Positions 31,076 through 45,224 of a DNA stretch of 64,000 nt are shown here, piece by piece (positions within the stretch are counted from its first letter, which is position 1; each line of letters opens with the position of its first letter). Made by a program: the position numbers and the translations under genes. Location of the stretch: contig NC_134399.1 in the NCBI RefSeq assembly GCF_050003625.1, forward strand, positions 221,582,975 to 221,646,974, written 5' to 3'. A model generated the notes under the pieces. The model searched no databases and was not told where the DNA came from. It saw nothing but the letters and a program-made list of their open reading frames with translations. This DNA is from Haematobia irritans. Its lineage: Eukaryota > Arthropoda > Insecta > Diptera > Muscidae.

Positions 31076-32572
31076 TAGCAATCCTAGATATACGGATAGA
31101 TATGTCCCTTTAGAACATCTTTATTTGAAAGAATCTTTGGCACGGAATTTTGGATCGCAGTACATTTTTTTTAAGTGCAGCATTATCATTGCGCATTGGA
31201 AAAATTTTAGTACATTTACATTATGCAATATCTACAAGAACATTCTTCAAAATAAGTAAATTTTAGTTAAAAGAAAGTTTATAAACACTTCTCTTAATTT
31301 TTCCATTAAATGCCCTACCCCTACCGAAGGTTAGTTTAGGTTAAAGTGGCAGCCCGATAAGATTCAGGCTCACTTAGACTATTCAGTCCATTGTGATACC
31401 ACATTAACTAAAACTACCTATTACATATAGGCACTTCTCGTTTTAACTGCTGAACCTTCTCGATTAGTTTCTTATGTTGAACCAACCAGATTGTTCCAAA
31501 AATCTTTCCAAACTGCTTAAGTTAACGTTTTCCAGGTCCGCCAGTATTCTAAAGCTATATGCCCCTAAAATTTGCTTACGCCATACGCAAAATGCAGGAC
31601 ACTCACACAAAAAAAAAACTAAAATTCTCCACTAGTATGGGAAGTATTTCAAGCTATCTTGTGAGTGCAATTAAAAATTGTCTTTTAATTGCAAATATGG
31701 CATGCCATAACATTCTTTGTTATCCATTTTGGTTTGTGCTCTCAAAGATATTAAAAAATACAAAATAACCCAAAGGACTTTGTTCATAAAACAAAGGAAT
31801 GTGCATTTAACGGCATTTGCCTTAAACAAAGTTGAAGGAGGACATGAAAAAAAGGAACGCAATTTCAAAAAACACTCCTTCTAACCAACTATGCTAATTT
31901 GAAGGACGGTCGATGATGATAGTAGGTGGCCTGCAGTAAAATAAATGACTGGGTGGCGTATACTTTACACAGTCACGCGTTACCTCCAAATACCAACACT
32001 CATACGCCCCATGGGTTAGGGATAAGGGGCAAAAAGTTAAACACAGCTTGAAGTTGCTTTATGTCTCTCTGATGCTTTCGCTCTCTCCCACTTTGCCTAA
32101 GGTGCCAATATTAGCACTCTCACCATAAATGCCATAGATAAAAAATTACAACAGCAACAAAAATAAGGAGAGCTGATGCTAACATAACAAAGAAGAACTT
32201 ACGAGTATTACGATAAAAGGTTATCCAGGTATTCTTTGGTTGAAATGCGCTCATAATGATAGTCACTGATAATAATTTTTAATGACTGAGAGAATATACT
32301 TTCAAATTTTACTATAAAGAATGGAGTAGTTTTTCATGAAAATTACTGTGAATAAAAGAGCTCACAATTTTCTAAGAACGAAATAAATCATTTTGTTTAT
32401 AGAATTATTTGGAAAGTATGATAGTGTTATTTTATGCTAATATATGCAAATCTTTGATTTATTTTTGGGATGACTATCTCATTGGCATAACAAACCAAAA
32501 CAAAATAATTTTTATTGTAGCGAACTGATACTGTAGAACAATAAAAATGAATAACCAAACTATTAGGGTTTT
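31076..32572. other. Mostly unique intronic sequence with a SINE fragment
   Basis: Contains a SINE-derived piece at about 31325-31415 (gtggcagcccgataagattcaggctc ... tgtgataccacattaac) in reverse orientation. The rest has no supported frame. Confidence 0.55.
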
Positions 32573-34186
32573 TATACCCTGCGCCACACTGTGGAACAAG
32601 GTATTATAAGTTATATGCATATGTTTGCAACACCTAGAAGGAGACGAGATAGATACATGAGGTCTTTGGCAAAAATGCTCAGGGTGGGCTCTTGAGTCGA
32701 TATAGCCATGTCCGTCTGTCCGTGAACACATTTTTGTAATCTAAGTCTAGGTCGCAGTTTTAGTCCAATCGACTTCAAATTTGTTTTGGCTCAGAATATA
32801 ACCCTATTGATTTTGGAAGAAATCGGTTCAGATTTAGATATAGCTCCCATATATATATTTCGCCCGATATGGACTTATATGGCCCCAGAAGCCAGAGTTT
32901 TACCCTAATTTGCTTAAAATTTTGCGCAAGAAGAACAATTAGTACTTTAGTCAAGTGTGCTAAATTTTATTGAAATCGGTTCAGATTTAGATATAGCTCC
33001 CATATATATCTATCGCCCGATATGGACTAATACGGTCGCAGAAGCCAGAGTTTTACCCCAATTTGTTTGAAATTTTGCACTAGGAGTACAATTAGTAGTG
33101 TAGTCAAGTGTGCCAAATTTGGTTGAAATCGGTTCAGATTTAGATATAGCTCCCATATATATAGTTCGCCCGATTTACACTCATATGACCACAGTGGCCA
33201 ATTTTTTACTCCGATTTATTTAAAATTTTGCACAGGGAGTAGAATTAGCATTGTAGCTATGCGTGCCAAATTTAGTTGAAATCGGTTCAGATTTACATGT
33301 AGCTCCCATATATAGCTTTCGCCCGATTTACACTCATATGACCACAGAGGCCAATTTTTTGCTCCGATTTAGTTGAAATTTTGCACAGGGAGTAGAATTA
33401 GCATTGCAGCTATGCGTGCCAAATTTGGTTGAAATCGGTTCAGATTTATATATAGCTCCCATATATAGCTTTCGCCCGATTTACACTCATATGACCACAG
33501 AGGCTAATTTTTAGCTCCGATTTAGTTGAAATTTTGCACAGGGAGTAGAATTAGCATTGTAGCTGTGTGTGCCAAATTTGGTTGAAATCGATTCAGATTT
33601 ATATATAGCTCCCATATATATGTTTTTTCTGATTTCGACAAAAATGGTCAAAATACCAACATTTTCATTGTAGAATCGCCACTGCTTAGTCAAAAAGTTG
33701 TAAAAATGACTCTAATTTTCCTAAACTTCTAATGCATATATATCGAGAGATAAATCATAAATAAACTTTTAAGAAGTTTCCTTAAAATTGCTTCAGATTT
33801 AAATATTTTTTACTAACATTAACGAAGGGACGCACTTTCCAAGAGTGGTGTCCTATATTTAATGAAACACATTTTTGTAGCACAGATTGTAAACTTGTTT
33901 TTAATAAAAAAATCCTTAATATTGTGAAAATTTCGTATCCTAAATGTTATGAAAAACATTTTTGACGCAAAGATTATAAACCTTTTTTTAATAAAAATAA
34001 AAAAAAAACTCTTCAATATCGTGACCTAAAATTTGTTCTGCATAATGGTACATATTAGATCAATAATTTTTGTGCAGGTTTCCCAATATTTGGCCTTCCC
34101 TTAAAGATTTTTGATAGACTTCTACAAAATCTATAGACTCAAAATTTAAGTCGGCTAATGCACTAGGATGTAACACAATGTTAGTA
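32573..34186 (-). repeat. Family C/B repeat, reverse copy
   Basis: Starts 'ataccctgcgccacactgtgg' (32574) and runs through five or more sub-repeats with 'gatttagatatagctcccatata', then the family-B tail at about 33620-33830. A short AT-rich tract (33830-34130) intervenes. Confidence 0.7.
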
Positions 34187-35960
34187 AAAAACAAGTAAGG
34201 AAAGTCTAAAGTCGGGCGGGGCCGACTATATTATACCCTGCACCACTTTGTAGATCTAAATTTTCGATACCATATCACATCCGTCAAATGTGTTGGGGCC
34301 TATATATAAAAGTTTGTCCCAAATACATACATTTAAATATCACTCGATTTGGACAGAATTTGATAGACTTCTACAATATCTATAGACTCAAAATTTAAGT
34401 CGGCTAATGCACTAGGGTGGAACACAATGTTAGTAAAAACCAGTAAGTAAAGTCTAAAGTCGGGCGGGGCCGAAAAACTTGCAAAATACCAGCCAAATCG
34501 GTTCAGATTTAGATATAGCTTTCATATATAGCTTTCGCCCGATTTACACTCATTTGCCTAAAGAGGCAAATTTTTAACTCCGATTTGGTTGAAATTTTGC
34601 ACAGGGAGTAGAATTAGCATTGTAACTATGCGTGCCAAATTTGGTTGAAATCGGTTCAGATTTGGATATATCTCCCATATATAGCTTTCGCCCGATTTAC
34701 ACTCATTTGACCACAGAGGCCAATTTTTAACTACGATTTAGTTGAAATTTTGCACAGAGAGTAGAATTAGCATTGTTGCTATGCGTGCCAAATTTGATTG
34801 AAATCGGTTCAGATTTAGATATAGCTCCCATATATATGTTTTTCTGATTTCGACAAAAATGGTCAAAAACCAACAATTTCCTTGTAAAATCGCCACTGCT
34901 TAGTCGAAAAGTTGTAAAAATTACTCTAATTTTCCTAAACTTCTAACACATATATATCGAGCAAAAAATCATAAATAAACTTTTTCGAAGTTTCCTTAAA
35001 ATTGTTTCAGATTTAAACGTTTCCCATATTTATACCCTTCACCACTACTGTGGTACAGGGTATAATAAGTTTGTGCATTTGTATGTAACGCCATGAAGGA
35101 GTAATCATAGACCAACCTTTTAGTATACGGATCGGCTTAGAATTAAATTCTGAGTCGATTTAGCGATGTCCGTCTGTCTGTCTGTCTGTCCGTCTGTCTG
35201 TCTGTCTGTTGATGTATTTTTGTGTGCAAAGTACAGCTCGCAGTTTTAGTCCGATTGTCCTAAAATTCGGTATAGGGTCCTGTTTCGACTCAAAGACGAT
35301 CCCTATTGAAAAATCGGTTCAGATTTAGATATAGCTGCCATATATATTTTTCACCGATCTGGTCATAATTGGCGTGTATATCAACCGATCTTCCTCAAAT
35401 TCCGTACATCCGAATATTTTATGGGTCTCGAAAAACTTGCAAAATACCAGCCAAATAGATTCAGATTTAGATATAGCTCTCATATATAGCTTACGCTCGA
35501 TTTACACTCATTTGCCCAAAGAGGCCAATTTTTAACTCCGATTTGGTTGAAATTTTGCACAGGGAGTAGAATTAGCATTGTAACTATGCCTGCAAATTTG
35601 GTTGAAATCGGTTCAGATTTGGATATATCTCCCATATATAGCTTTCGCCCGATTTACACTCATATGACCACAGAGGCCAATTTTTTGCTCCGATTTAGTT
35701 GACATTTTGCACAGGGAGTAGAATTAGCATTGTAGCTATGCGTGCCAAATTTGGTTGAAATCGGTTCAGATTTAGATATATCTCCCATATATAGCTTTCG
35801 CCCGATTTACACTCATATGACCACAGAGGCCAATTTTTAACTCCGATTTAGTTGAAATTTTGCACAGAGAGTAGAATTAGCATTGTTGCTATGCGTGCTA
35901 AATTTGGTTGAAATCGGTTCAGATTTAAAATTGCTTCAGATTTAAACGTTTCCCATATTT
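34187..35960. repeat. Rearranged family B repeats
   Basis: A head fragment (aacaagtaaggaaagtctaaag, 34191-34212) in plus orientation, a second head fragment at 34437, then reverse-orientation sub-repeats with a GTCY block at about 35168-35212. This looks like nested or recombined copies. Confidence 0.65.
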
Positions 35961-36378
35961 TTTTTACTAAAATTGTGTTCCACCCTAGTGCATTAGCCGA
36001 CTTAAATTTTGAGTCTATAGATTTTGTAGAAGTCTACCAAATTCTTCCAGATCGAGTGATATTTAAATGTATGTAATTGGGACATACCTTTATATATAGC
36101 CCCCAACACATTTGACGGATGTGATATGGTATCGAAAATTTAGATCTACAAAGTGGTGCAGGGTATAATATAGTCGGCCCCGCCCGACTTTAGACTTTCC
36201 TTAGCCGATACCATATCACATCCGTCAAATGTGTTGGGGGCTATATATAAAGGTTTGTCCCAATTACATACATTTAAATATCACTCGATCTGGAAGAATT
36301 TGGTAGACTTCTACAAAATCTATAGACTCAAAATTTAAGTCGGCTAATGCATTGGGTGGAACACAATTTTAGTAAAAA
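35961..36378. repeat. Near-perfect palindrome of family B heads (174-bp arms)
   Basis: Left arm 35961-36134 and right arm 36206-36378 are reverse complements with only a few differences by eye, around a 71-bp spacer. The right arm runs straight into a family A head ('aacaagtatatacggccg'). Confidence 0.85.
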
Positions 36379-38389
36379 CAAGTATATACGGCCGTAAGTT
36401 CGGCCAGACCGAAGCTTATGTACCCTCCATCATGGATTGCTTAGAAACTACTTCTAAACACTGCCATCCACAATCGAATGACCTAAGTTGCGGTAACGCT
36501 TGCCGATGGCAAGGTATCTTAAAACCTCCTAACACCATCTTCTAAATTGTATGTAAGTCCATACGTGGTATATATTAAATCAAAAAAGATCGATCCAATA
36601 CGTATATAATTCAGTTTGAAAAAGTAGAAATAAAATTTTAACAAAATTTTCGATAGAAATAAAATTTTCACAAAATTTTCTATAGAAATAAAAATTTTGA
36701 CAAAATTTTCTATAGAAAGAAAATTTTGACAAAAATTTGTACAGAAATAAAATTTTAAAAAAAAATTCTATAGAAATAAAATCTTGGTAGATTATTTTTG
36801 GCTCGAGTGGCAACCATGATTATGAACCGAATAAAATTTGAACAAAATTTTCTTAGAAATAAAATTTTGACAAAATTTTTTATAGAAATAAAATTCTGAC
36901 AATGATGAAAATTTTATTATGAACCGAATAAAATTTTAACAAAATTTTCTGTAGAAATAAAATTTTGACAAAATTTTCTATAGAACTAAAAATTTGGTAG
37001 ATTATTTTTGGCTCTAGTGGCAACCATGATTATGAACCGATATGGACCAATTTTTGTGTCATTGGACCAATTTTGGTATGGTTGTTAGAGACCATATACT
37101 AACACCACGTTCCTAATTTGAACCAGATCGGATGAATTCTGCTCCTCCAAGAGGCTCCGGAGGTCAAATCTGGAGAACGTTTTATATGGGGGCTATATAT
37201 AATTATCGACCGATATGGACCAATTTTTGCATGATTGTTAGAGACCATATACCAACACCATGTACCAAATTTCAGCCGGATCGGATGAAATATGCTTCTG
37301 TTGGAGACTTCGCAAGCCAAATCTGGGGATCGGTTTATATGGGGGCTATATATAATTATGAACCGATGTGGACCAATTTTTGCATGGTTGTTAGAGACCA
37401 TATACCAATATGATGTACCAAATTTCAGGCGGATCGGATGAAATTTGCTTCTCTTTGAGGCTCCGCAACCTAAACCTGGGGATCGGTTTATATGGGCGCT
37501 ATATATAATTATGGACCGATGTGGACCAATTTTTGCATGATTGTTAGAGACCATATACCAACACCATGTACCAAATTTCAGCCGGATCGGATGAAATATG
37601 CTTCTTTTAGAGGCTCCACAAGCGAAATCTGGGGATCGGTTTATATGGGGGCTATATATAATTAAGGACCGATATGGACCAATTTTTGCATGGTTGTTAG
37701 AGACCATATACCAACATCATGTACCAAATTTCAGCCGGATCGGATGAAATTTGCTTCTCTTAGAGGCTCGGCAAGCCAAATCTGGGGATCGGTTTATATG
37801 GGGGCTATATATAATTATGGACCGATGTGAGCCAATTTTTGCGCGGTTGTTAGAGACCATATACCAACACCATGTACTAAATTTCAGCCGGATCGGATGA
37901 AATTTGCTCCTCTTTTAGGCTCCGCAACCCAAATCTAGGGATCGGTTAATATGGGGGCTATATATAATTATGGACCGATGTGGACCAATTTTTGCACGGT
38001 TGTTAGAGACCATATACCAACACCATATACCAAATTTCAGCCGGATCGGATGAAATATGCTTCATTTAGAGGCTCCACAAGCCAAATCTGAGGGTCCCTT
38101 TATATGGGGGCTATACGTAAAAGTGGACCGATATGGCCCATTTTCAATACCATCCGACCTACATCGATAACAACTACTTGTGCCAAGCTTCAAGTCGATA
38201 GCTTGTTTCGTTCGGAAGTTAGCGTGATTTCAACAGACGGACGGACGGACGGACATGCTTAGATCGACTCAGAATTTCATCACGACCCAGAATATATATA
38301 CTTTATGGGGTCTTAGAGCAATATTTCGATGTGTTACAAACGGAATGACAAAGTTAATATACCCCCATCCTATGATGGAGGGTATAAAA
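36376..38389 (+). repeat. Family A repeat, forward copy with satellite insert
   Basis: Begins 'aaacaagtatatacggccgta', is interrupted by 29-bp satellite at about 36600-37020, continues with about seven sub-repeats of 125-130 bp (37030-38120), a GACG block (38238-38255) and ends 'gatggagggtataaaa' at 38389. Frames in it are repeat-derived. Confidence 0.8.
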
Positions 38390-40275
38390 ATATGGGAAAC
38401 GTTTAAATCTGAAGCAATTTTAAATCTGAACCGATTTCAACCAAATTTGGCACGCATAGCAACAATGCTAATTCTACTCTCTGTGCAAAATTTCAACTAA
38501 ATCGGAGTTAAAAATTGGCCTCTGTGGTCATATGAGTGTAAATCGGGCGAAAGCTATATATGGGAGATATATCTAAATCTGAACCGATTTCAACCAAATT
38601 TGGCACGCATAGCTACAATGCTAATTCTACTCCCTGTGCAAAATGTCAACTAAATCGGAGCAAAAAATTGGCCTCTGTGGTCATATGAGTGTAAATCGGG
38701 CGAAAGCTATATATGGGAGATATATCCAAATCTGAACCGATTTCAACCAAATTTGCAGGCATAGTTACAATGCTAATTCTACTCCCTGTGCAAAATTTCA
38801 ACCAAATCGGAGTTCAAAATTGGCCTCTTTGGGCATATGAGTGTAAATCGGGCGTAAGCTATATATGAGAGCTATATCTAAATCTGAACCTATTTGGCTG
38901 GTATTTTGCAAGTTTTTCGAGACCCATAAAATATTCGGATGTACGGAATTTGAGGAAGATCGGTTGATATACACGCCAATTATGACCAGATCGGTGAAAA
39001 ATATATATGGCAGCTATATCTAAATCTGAACCGATTTTTTCCAAAATCAATAGGGATCGTCTTTGAGCCGAAACAGGACCCTATACCAAATTTTAGGACA
39101 ATCGGACTAAAACTGCGAGCTGTACTTTGCACACAAAAATACTTCAACAGACAGACAGACAGACAGACAGACGGACATACAGACGGACAGACAGACGGAC
39201 AGACAGACAGACGGACATCGCTAAATCGACTCAGAATTTAATTCTAAGCCGATCCGTATACTAAAAGGTTGGTCTATGCACAAATGCACAAACTTATTAT
39301 ACCCTGTACCACAGTAGTGGTGAAGGGTATAAATATGGGAAACATTTAAATCTGAAGCAATTTTAAGGAAACTTCGCAAAAGTTTATTTATGATTTATCG
39401 CTCGATATATATGTATTAGAAGTTTAGGAAAATTAGAGTCATTTTTACAACTTTTCGACTAAGCAGTGGCGATTTTACAAGGAAAATGTTGGTATTTTGA
39501 CCATTTTTGTCGATCTCAGAAAAACATATATATGGGAGCTATATCTAAATCTGAACCAATTTCAATCAAATTTGGCACGCATAGCTACAATGGTAATTCT
39601 ACTCCCTGTGGAAAATTTCAACTAAATCGGAGCAAAAAATTTGCCTCTGTGGTCATATGAGTGTAAATCGGGCGAAAACTATATATTGGACCTATATCTA
39701 AATCTGAACCGATTTCAACCAAATTTTGCACGCATTGCTACAATGCTAATTCTACTCCCTGTGCGAAATTTCAACCAAATTGGGGTTAAACTCTGGCTTC
39801 TGCGACCGTATTAGTCCATATCGGGCGAAAGATATATATGGTAGCTATATCTAAATCTGAACCGATTTCAATAAAATTTGGCACACTTGACTATAGTGCT
39901 AATTGTTCTTCTTGTGCAAAATTTTAAGCAAATTAGTGTAAAACTCTGGCTTCTGGGGCCATATAAGTCCATATCGGGCGATATATATATATGGGATATA
40001 TCTAAATCTGAACCGATTTCTTCCAAAATCAATAGCGATCTATTCTGAGCCAAAATACATACTTGTGCCAAATTTCAAGTCGATTGGACTAAAACTGCGA
40101 CTTTGATTACAAAAATGTGTCCACGGACAGACGGACATCGCTATAGCGACTCAAGAGCCCACCCTGAGCATTTTTGCCAAAGACACCACGTGTCTATCTC
40201 GTCTCCTTCTGGGTGTTGCAAACATATGCACTAACTTATAATACCCTGTTCCACAGTGTGGAGCAGGGTATAAAA
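38390..40275 (+). repeat. Family B and C repeats, forward copies
   Basis: Family B at about 38390-39331 with an extended GACA/GACG microsatellite (39151-39220), then a second copy that grades into family C and ends 'gttccacagtgtggagcagggtata' at 40275. Confidence 0.75.
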
Positions 40276-41050
40276 AGAAATTGTTTTCAAATCAAATGGT
40301 TTTTAAATGAACGTTGTTTATTTTAAAGAAATTTGTACTTAATATTCATTAAATTGCCTACCGCAAATTTTATGTTGCATAATTTTTCGTTGTAGGACAA
40401 TATTTTTCTCAGTGTAGATTCTACATCAATATTACAATATTTTTCTCAGTGTAGATTCTACATCAAAATCTCATAACGTGAATTATATTAAGAAAATATT
40501 CTCTGCAGACATAGTGCCTTTCTTTCTTTTCTTTGTGGGCCACTCAATCAGTGTTGCCAGTAGTTGGAATTTTTCCCCAAATTGAGGATATTCAATCGTG
40601 TATGGGGACAAATATTTTGAGAAGGGAACTTGGGGATTTGTTGGGAAATTTCCATAAATTTGGGTATATCTATTTAAATTGGAGAATTTTGGAGAAGAAA
40701 ACGTCTCAATTTTGGGAACAAGAACAACAACCCTAATGTGGCAACACTGCACACAAAACTTAAGGACATTTGAGGAAATCTTATTACATGATAGAATTGT
40801 TTGATAGAGAGACAGCCAAATGTTGCAAATTTTTTTTATTCTTATAGAAAAATTTCTCAACATTGTTTATGGAAAATCAAAATTTTATTTCTGTAGAAAA
40901 TTTGGTCAAAATTGTATGTCTATAGAAAATTTTAGAACCTCTTAGTTAGAGAGGTATGTTTTGCAAAATCTACTAAAATATGAAGAAATCTACCAAACTC
41001 TAAAAAAATTTACCATTTTTGGTAGAATTCTACCAACCGTTGTGGAGACC
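40276..41050. other. Unique-like sequence ending in a satellite remnant
   Basis: Includes a 41-bp direct duplication (about 40400-40465, with 'tttttctcagtgtagattct'), and a short inverted 29-bp satellite remnant at about 40850-40940 followed by the terminal motif 'ccatttttggtagaattctacc' (about 41011-41040). No gene seen. Confidence 0.55.
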
Positions 41051-42399
41051 CTAGACCTGGGTGTGCCTAAAGTGAAAAGCTATTGTTCATATATGAAAAA
41101 GTATGACACCTAAATTTTACGGCACTCAATTTCCTCAATATTAACAAAATCTTTGAATGCAAGAAAACTTTTTTTGTATAGAGGTTTAAAAACCTTCACT
41201 AAGGCAAAAGCTTATTGAAAAAAAATCAAAACTTTCCAAAGTTGATACTTTGAAGTTCTATTCGTTTTCTTAAAATTTATTATAGAGAACAATTAATCTT
41301 AAGCATTGAAATAGTTTTATTTTACTACATATTTTCAAATAAAGTTTTATAGATAATGCTAAATTTATGTAAATTAGGTTTGATAAGTTCGACAGAAAAA
41401 GATTCTTTTAATTGAAGATGAAATCAAGGCACTTCTTGTTTAAGGTATCATAATTCAAATCTCTTATTAAAGAAAGATAAGCTTTGGCTCCACTATTCTG
41501 TAATGTTGTTTTTATTATTTTGATTTTTCAAATAGAAACAGCTATAAATATTACAAAATTGGAAATTTATCACAAAAACTATAAAATGAAATATTGTCGT
41601 AAATTCTTCAACACAGACACATTGGCATTATCCTCTTCTTACCTACTATCATACAAAATTAGATTTTATTTTCTGCACAATAAGCACAACAAATAAAATG
41701 ACTATTTGCAATGATACTGCGATTTATGAACTTGAAATGACTGAAAAGACTTTTCTTTACATCTAGAAAGGTTCCACAATGCCTTCATCTTGGCATCTGC
41801 GCCAAACCAAATGAAAGGATACTCCCACCTTGTTACAGATGAAACTCATAAACAACTTTCTCAGCTTGGCTAAAAATCACCATATACACACTCACAAAAA
41901 AAAATGAATATTCATGCTATAGAAAATAAAATGAATGCTGACAAACAAGAGGCCATAACAAACAGTGGCAGTGAGTATATAGGAAACGGCTAGGGTATGG
42001 CAATGGGTAAAGATACTTTACCATACTTCCAAGGATTCATGACAAAATGAAAGAAGTTTTCCTTTTACTTTTTTAAAAAGCAAACAAACAAACTTTGTGT
42101 CACCAATTGCACAATGGGATAGGGAGCCTACGTTTTCATACACGAGCTTAAGTTCTGTCGGGCAGAATCTTAAATAACCACCACCATGAATCAAATATAA
42201 TAGTTTCCTTTGATAGCTCTTCGCTTTACTTGCAAAAATATAGAATTCAGTTGGATTTAATGACAAATACTCGCCCAAGCAGATAACTTCAAATGGTACG
42301 TTTCCCGAACTTAAATTTAAAGTTTTTACATTGAGACTGGATTTATAGCAATCATTTTTCTTTGAGTTTTTCGGTCCGCGTTGCCTCTATAGACTTTGC
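41051..42399. other. Unique-like intronic sequence, no gene seen
   Basis: AT-rich. The short open frames lack recognisable domains and splice context. Confidence 0.5.
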
Positions 42400-45224
42400 A
42401 CCAAAACTCCTCAAAATTTTATTTTTATGGAAAATTTTTCTAAAATTTTATTTCTATAAAAAATTTTGTCAAAATTCTATTTCAATAGAAAATTTTTGTT
42501 GTAATTTTATTTCTATTGAAAATTTTGTCAAAATTGTATTTGTGTCGAAAATTTTGTCGAAATGTTTTTTCTGTAGAAAATTTTGTGAAAAAAGTTTCTA
42601 TAGAAATTTTGTCAATTTTTTTCTATCGAAAATTTTATTCCGGTCAAAATTTTATATCTATCGAAAATTTTGTCAAAAATTTATTATTTCTGTGGAAAAT
42701 TTTCTCAAAATTTTATTTCTGTAAAAAATCTTGTAATATTTTAAGTCTATAAAAAAATTGATCAACATCTTATTTCTATAGAAATTTTTGTCAAATTTTA
42801 TTTTTATAGAAAATTTTGTCAAAATTGTATTTCTATACAAAATTTTTTAAAAAAATTAATTCCATAGAAAATTTTGGCAAAATTCTATTTTTATAAAGAA
42901 TTTTGTCAAAATATTATTTCTATAGAAATTTTGGCAAAATTTTATTTTTATAAAAAAAATTGTTGACATTTTATTTCTATAGATATTTTGTCGAAATTTT
43001 ATTTCTATAAAAATTTTGTCAAAATTTTATATCTATAGTATTTTTTTAAATTTTATTTCTATTGAAAATTTTGCCATTTTTTTTTTATTGACAATTTTGG
43101 CAAATTTTATTTCTATAGAAAATTTTGTTGACATTTTATTTCTATAGGAAACTTTGTCAAAATTGTATGTCTATCGAAAATTTTGTCGAAATTTTATTTG
43201 TATAGAAAATTTTGTGAAAAAAACTTTATTTCTATAGGAAATATTGTCATTTTTTTGCTTAGGAAAATTTTTTCAAAATTTTATTTCTACAGAAATTAAA
43301 TTTTGTCAAACTTTTATTTCTACAGAAAATTTTATCACAATTTTATTTCTATAGAAACTTTTGTCAAATTTTTATTTCTGTACAGTATTTTGTCAACATT
43401 TTATCTTTCTCAAAATTTTATTTCTATAGAAAATTTTCTCAAAATTTTATTTCTATACAAAATTGTTTAAAAACTTTATTTCTATAGAAAATTTAGCCAA
43501 AATTTTATTTCTACAGAAAATTTTGTCAAAATATTACTTGTATAGAAAATGTTGTCAAAATTTTATTTCAATAGAAAATTTTGTCAAGATTTTATTTTTA
43601 TAGAAAATCTTGTCATCAATCAGCAAATCGGTCAACTTTGGTCTAATTTTCAAAAAGTCGGACAAAGGGGAGGTTCCTCTCCGCGACCATATGTCAAAAA
43701 ATGAGGTACCCTATTTTCAGCACATGAGTGCCCCCCACGATCTCTGAAAGTTTCAAGTAAATCGGTTCAGCCGTTTTCGCGCCAACCCGGAACATACAAA
43801 TAAACAAACAAACAAACAAACAAATAAACAAACATAATTTGAATTTTATATATATAGATTTTGTCAAAATTTTATTTCTATAAAAAATGTTGTCAACATT
43901 TTATTTCTATAAACAATTTTGTCAAAATTTTATTTCAATAGAAAATGTTGTCATCATTTTATTTCTATAGAAAATTTTGTCAAAATGTTATTTCTATAAA
44001 AAAAATTAGTCAAAATTTTATTTCTATAGGAAAGTTGTCAAAATTTCATTTCTATAGAAATTTTGTCAAAAATTTCTCTCTATGGAAAATTTTGTCAAAA
44101 TTGTATTTCTAGTGAAAATTTTGTGAACATTTTATTTCGGTAAAAAAATTTGTCAAAATTTTATTTTAATAGAAAAATTTTCAACATTTTATTTCTATAG
44201 AAAGTTTTCTCAAAATTTTATCTCTATAAAAAAATTAGACAACATTTTAGTTCTATAGAAAATTTAGTCAACATGTTATTTCTATATCAGAAATTTTGTC
44301 AAAATTTTATTTCTGTAGAAAATTTTGTAATTTTTTTTCTATAGAAAATTTTTTTCTATAGTACATTTTGCAAAATTTTATTTCTATAGAAATTTTTTTC
44401 AAAATTTCATTTCTACAGAACATTTTGTCATTTATAGAGAATTTTTTTCTATAGTAAATTTTGCAAAATTTTATTTCTATAGTAAATTTTGCGAAATTTT
44501 ATTTCTATAGAAAATTATTTCAAAATTTTATTTCTACAGAACATGTTGTCAAAATTTTATTTCTATACGAAATTTTGTCATAATTTTATTTCTATAGAAA
44601 ATTTTTTCAAAATTTTATTTCTACAGAAAATTTTTTCAAAATTTTATTTCTACAGAAAATTTTTTCAAAATTTTATTTCTATACAATATTTTGTCAAAAT
44701 TTTATTTCTTAAAAAATATTTTAAAAATTTTATTTCAATAGAAAATTTTCCTAAAACTTTATTTCTATAAAAAATGTTGTCAAAATTGTATTTCTATAGA
44801 ACATTTTGTCAAGATTTTATTTCTATAGAAAATCTTGTCAAAATGTTATTCCTCTGGAATTTTTTTTCAAAATTTTATTTGTATGGAAAATTTTGTCAAA
44901 ATTTTATTGCTACGGAAAATTTTGTCAAAATTTTATTGCTACGGAAAATTTTGTCAAAATTTTATTTCTATATAATATTTTGTCAAATTTTTAATTCTAT
45001 AGAAAATTTTATTTCTATAGACAAGTTTGTCCAAACTTTATTTCTATAGAAAATTTTGTCAAATTTTTATTTCTATAGAAAATTTTTTCAAAATTTTATT
45101 TCTGTAGAAATTTTGTCAAAATTTTATTTCTATAGAAAATTTTGTGAAAATTTCATTTCTATAGAAAATTTTGTGAACATTTTATTTTTATAGAAAATTT
45201 TGTCCAAATTTTATTTCTTTCAAT
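42400..45224 (-). repeat. 29-bp satellite array, reverse orientation
   Basis: About 90 diverged units in reverse orientation (ttttatttctatagaaaattttgtc), interrupted at 43622-43861 by a LINE tail. It runs into the hammerhead repeat copy 2. Confidence 0.9.
43622..43861 (+). mobile_element. Non-LTR retrotransposon tail fragment, RTE-like
   Basis: A non-satellite insert with 'tttcaagtaaatcggttcag', 'ccgttttcgcgccaaccc', an ACAAACAA-rich tract (43796-43835) and 'tatatatatag' at the end. This is the usual look of 3' ends of RTE-type LINEs in insects. No coding part remains. Confidence 0.5.
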
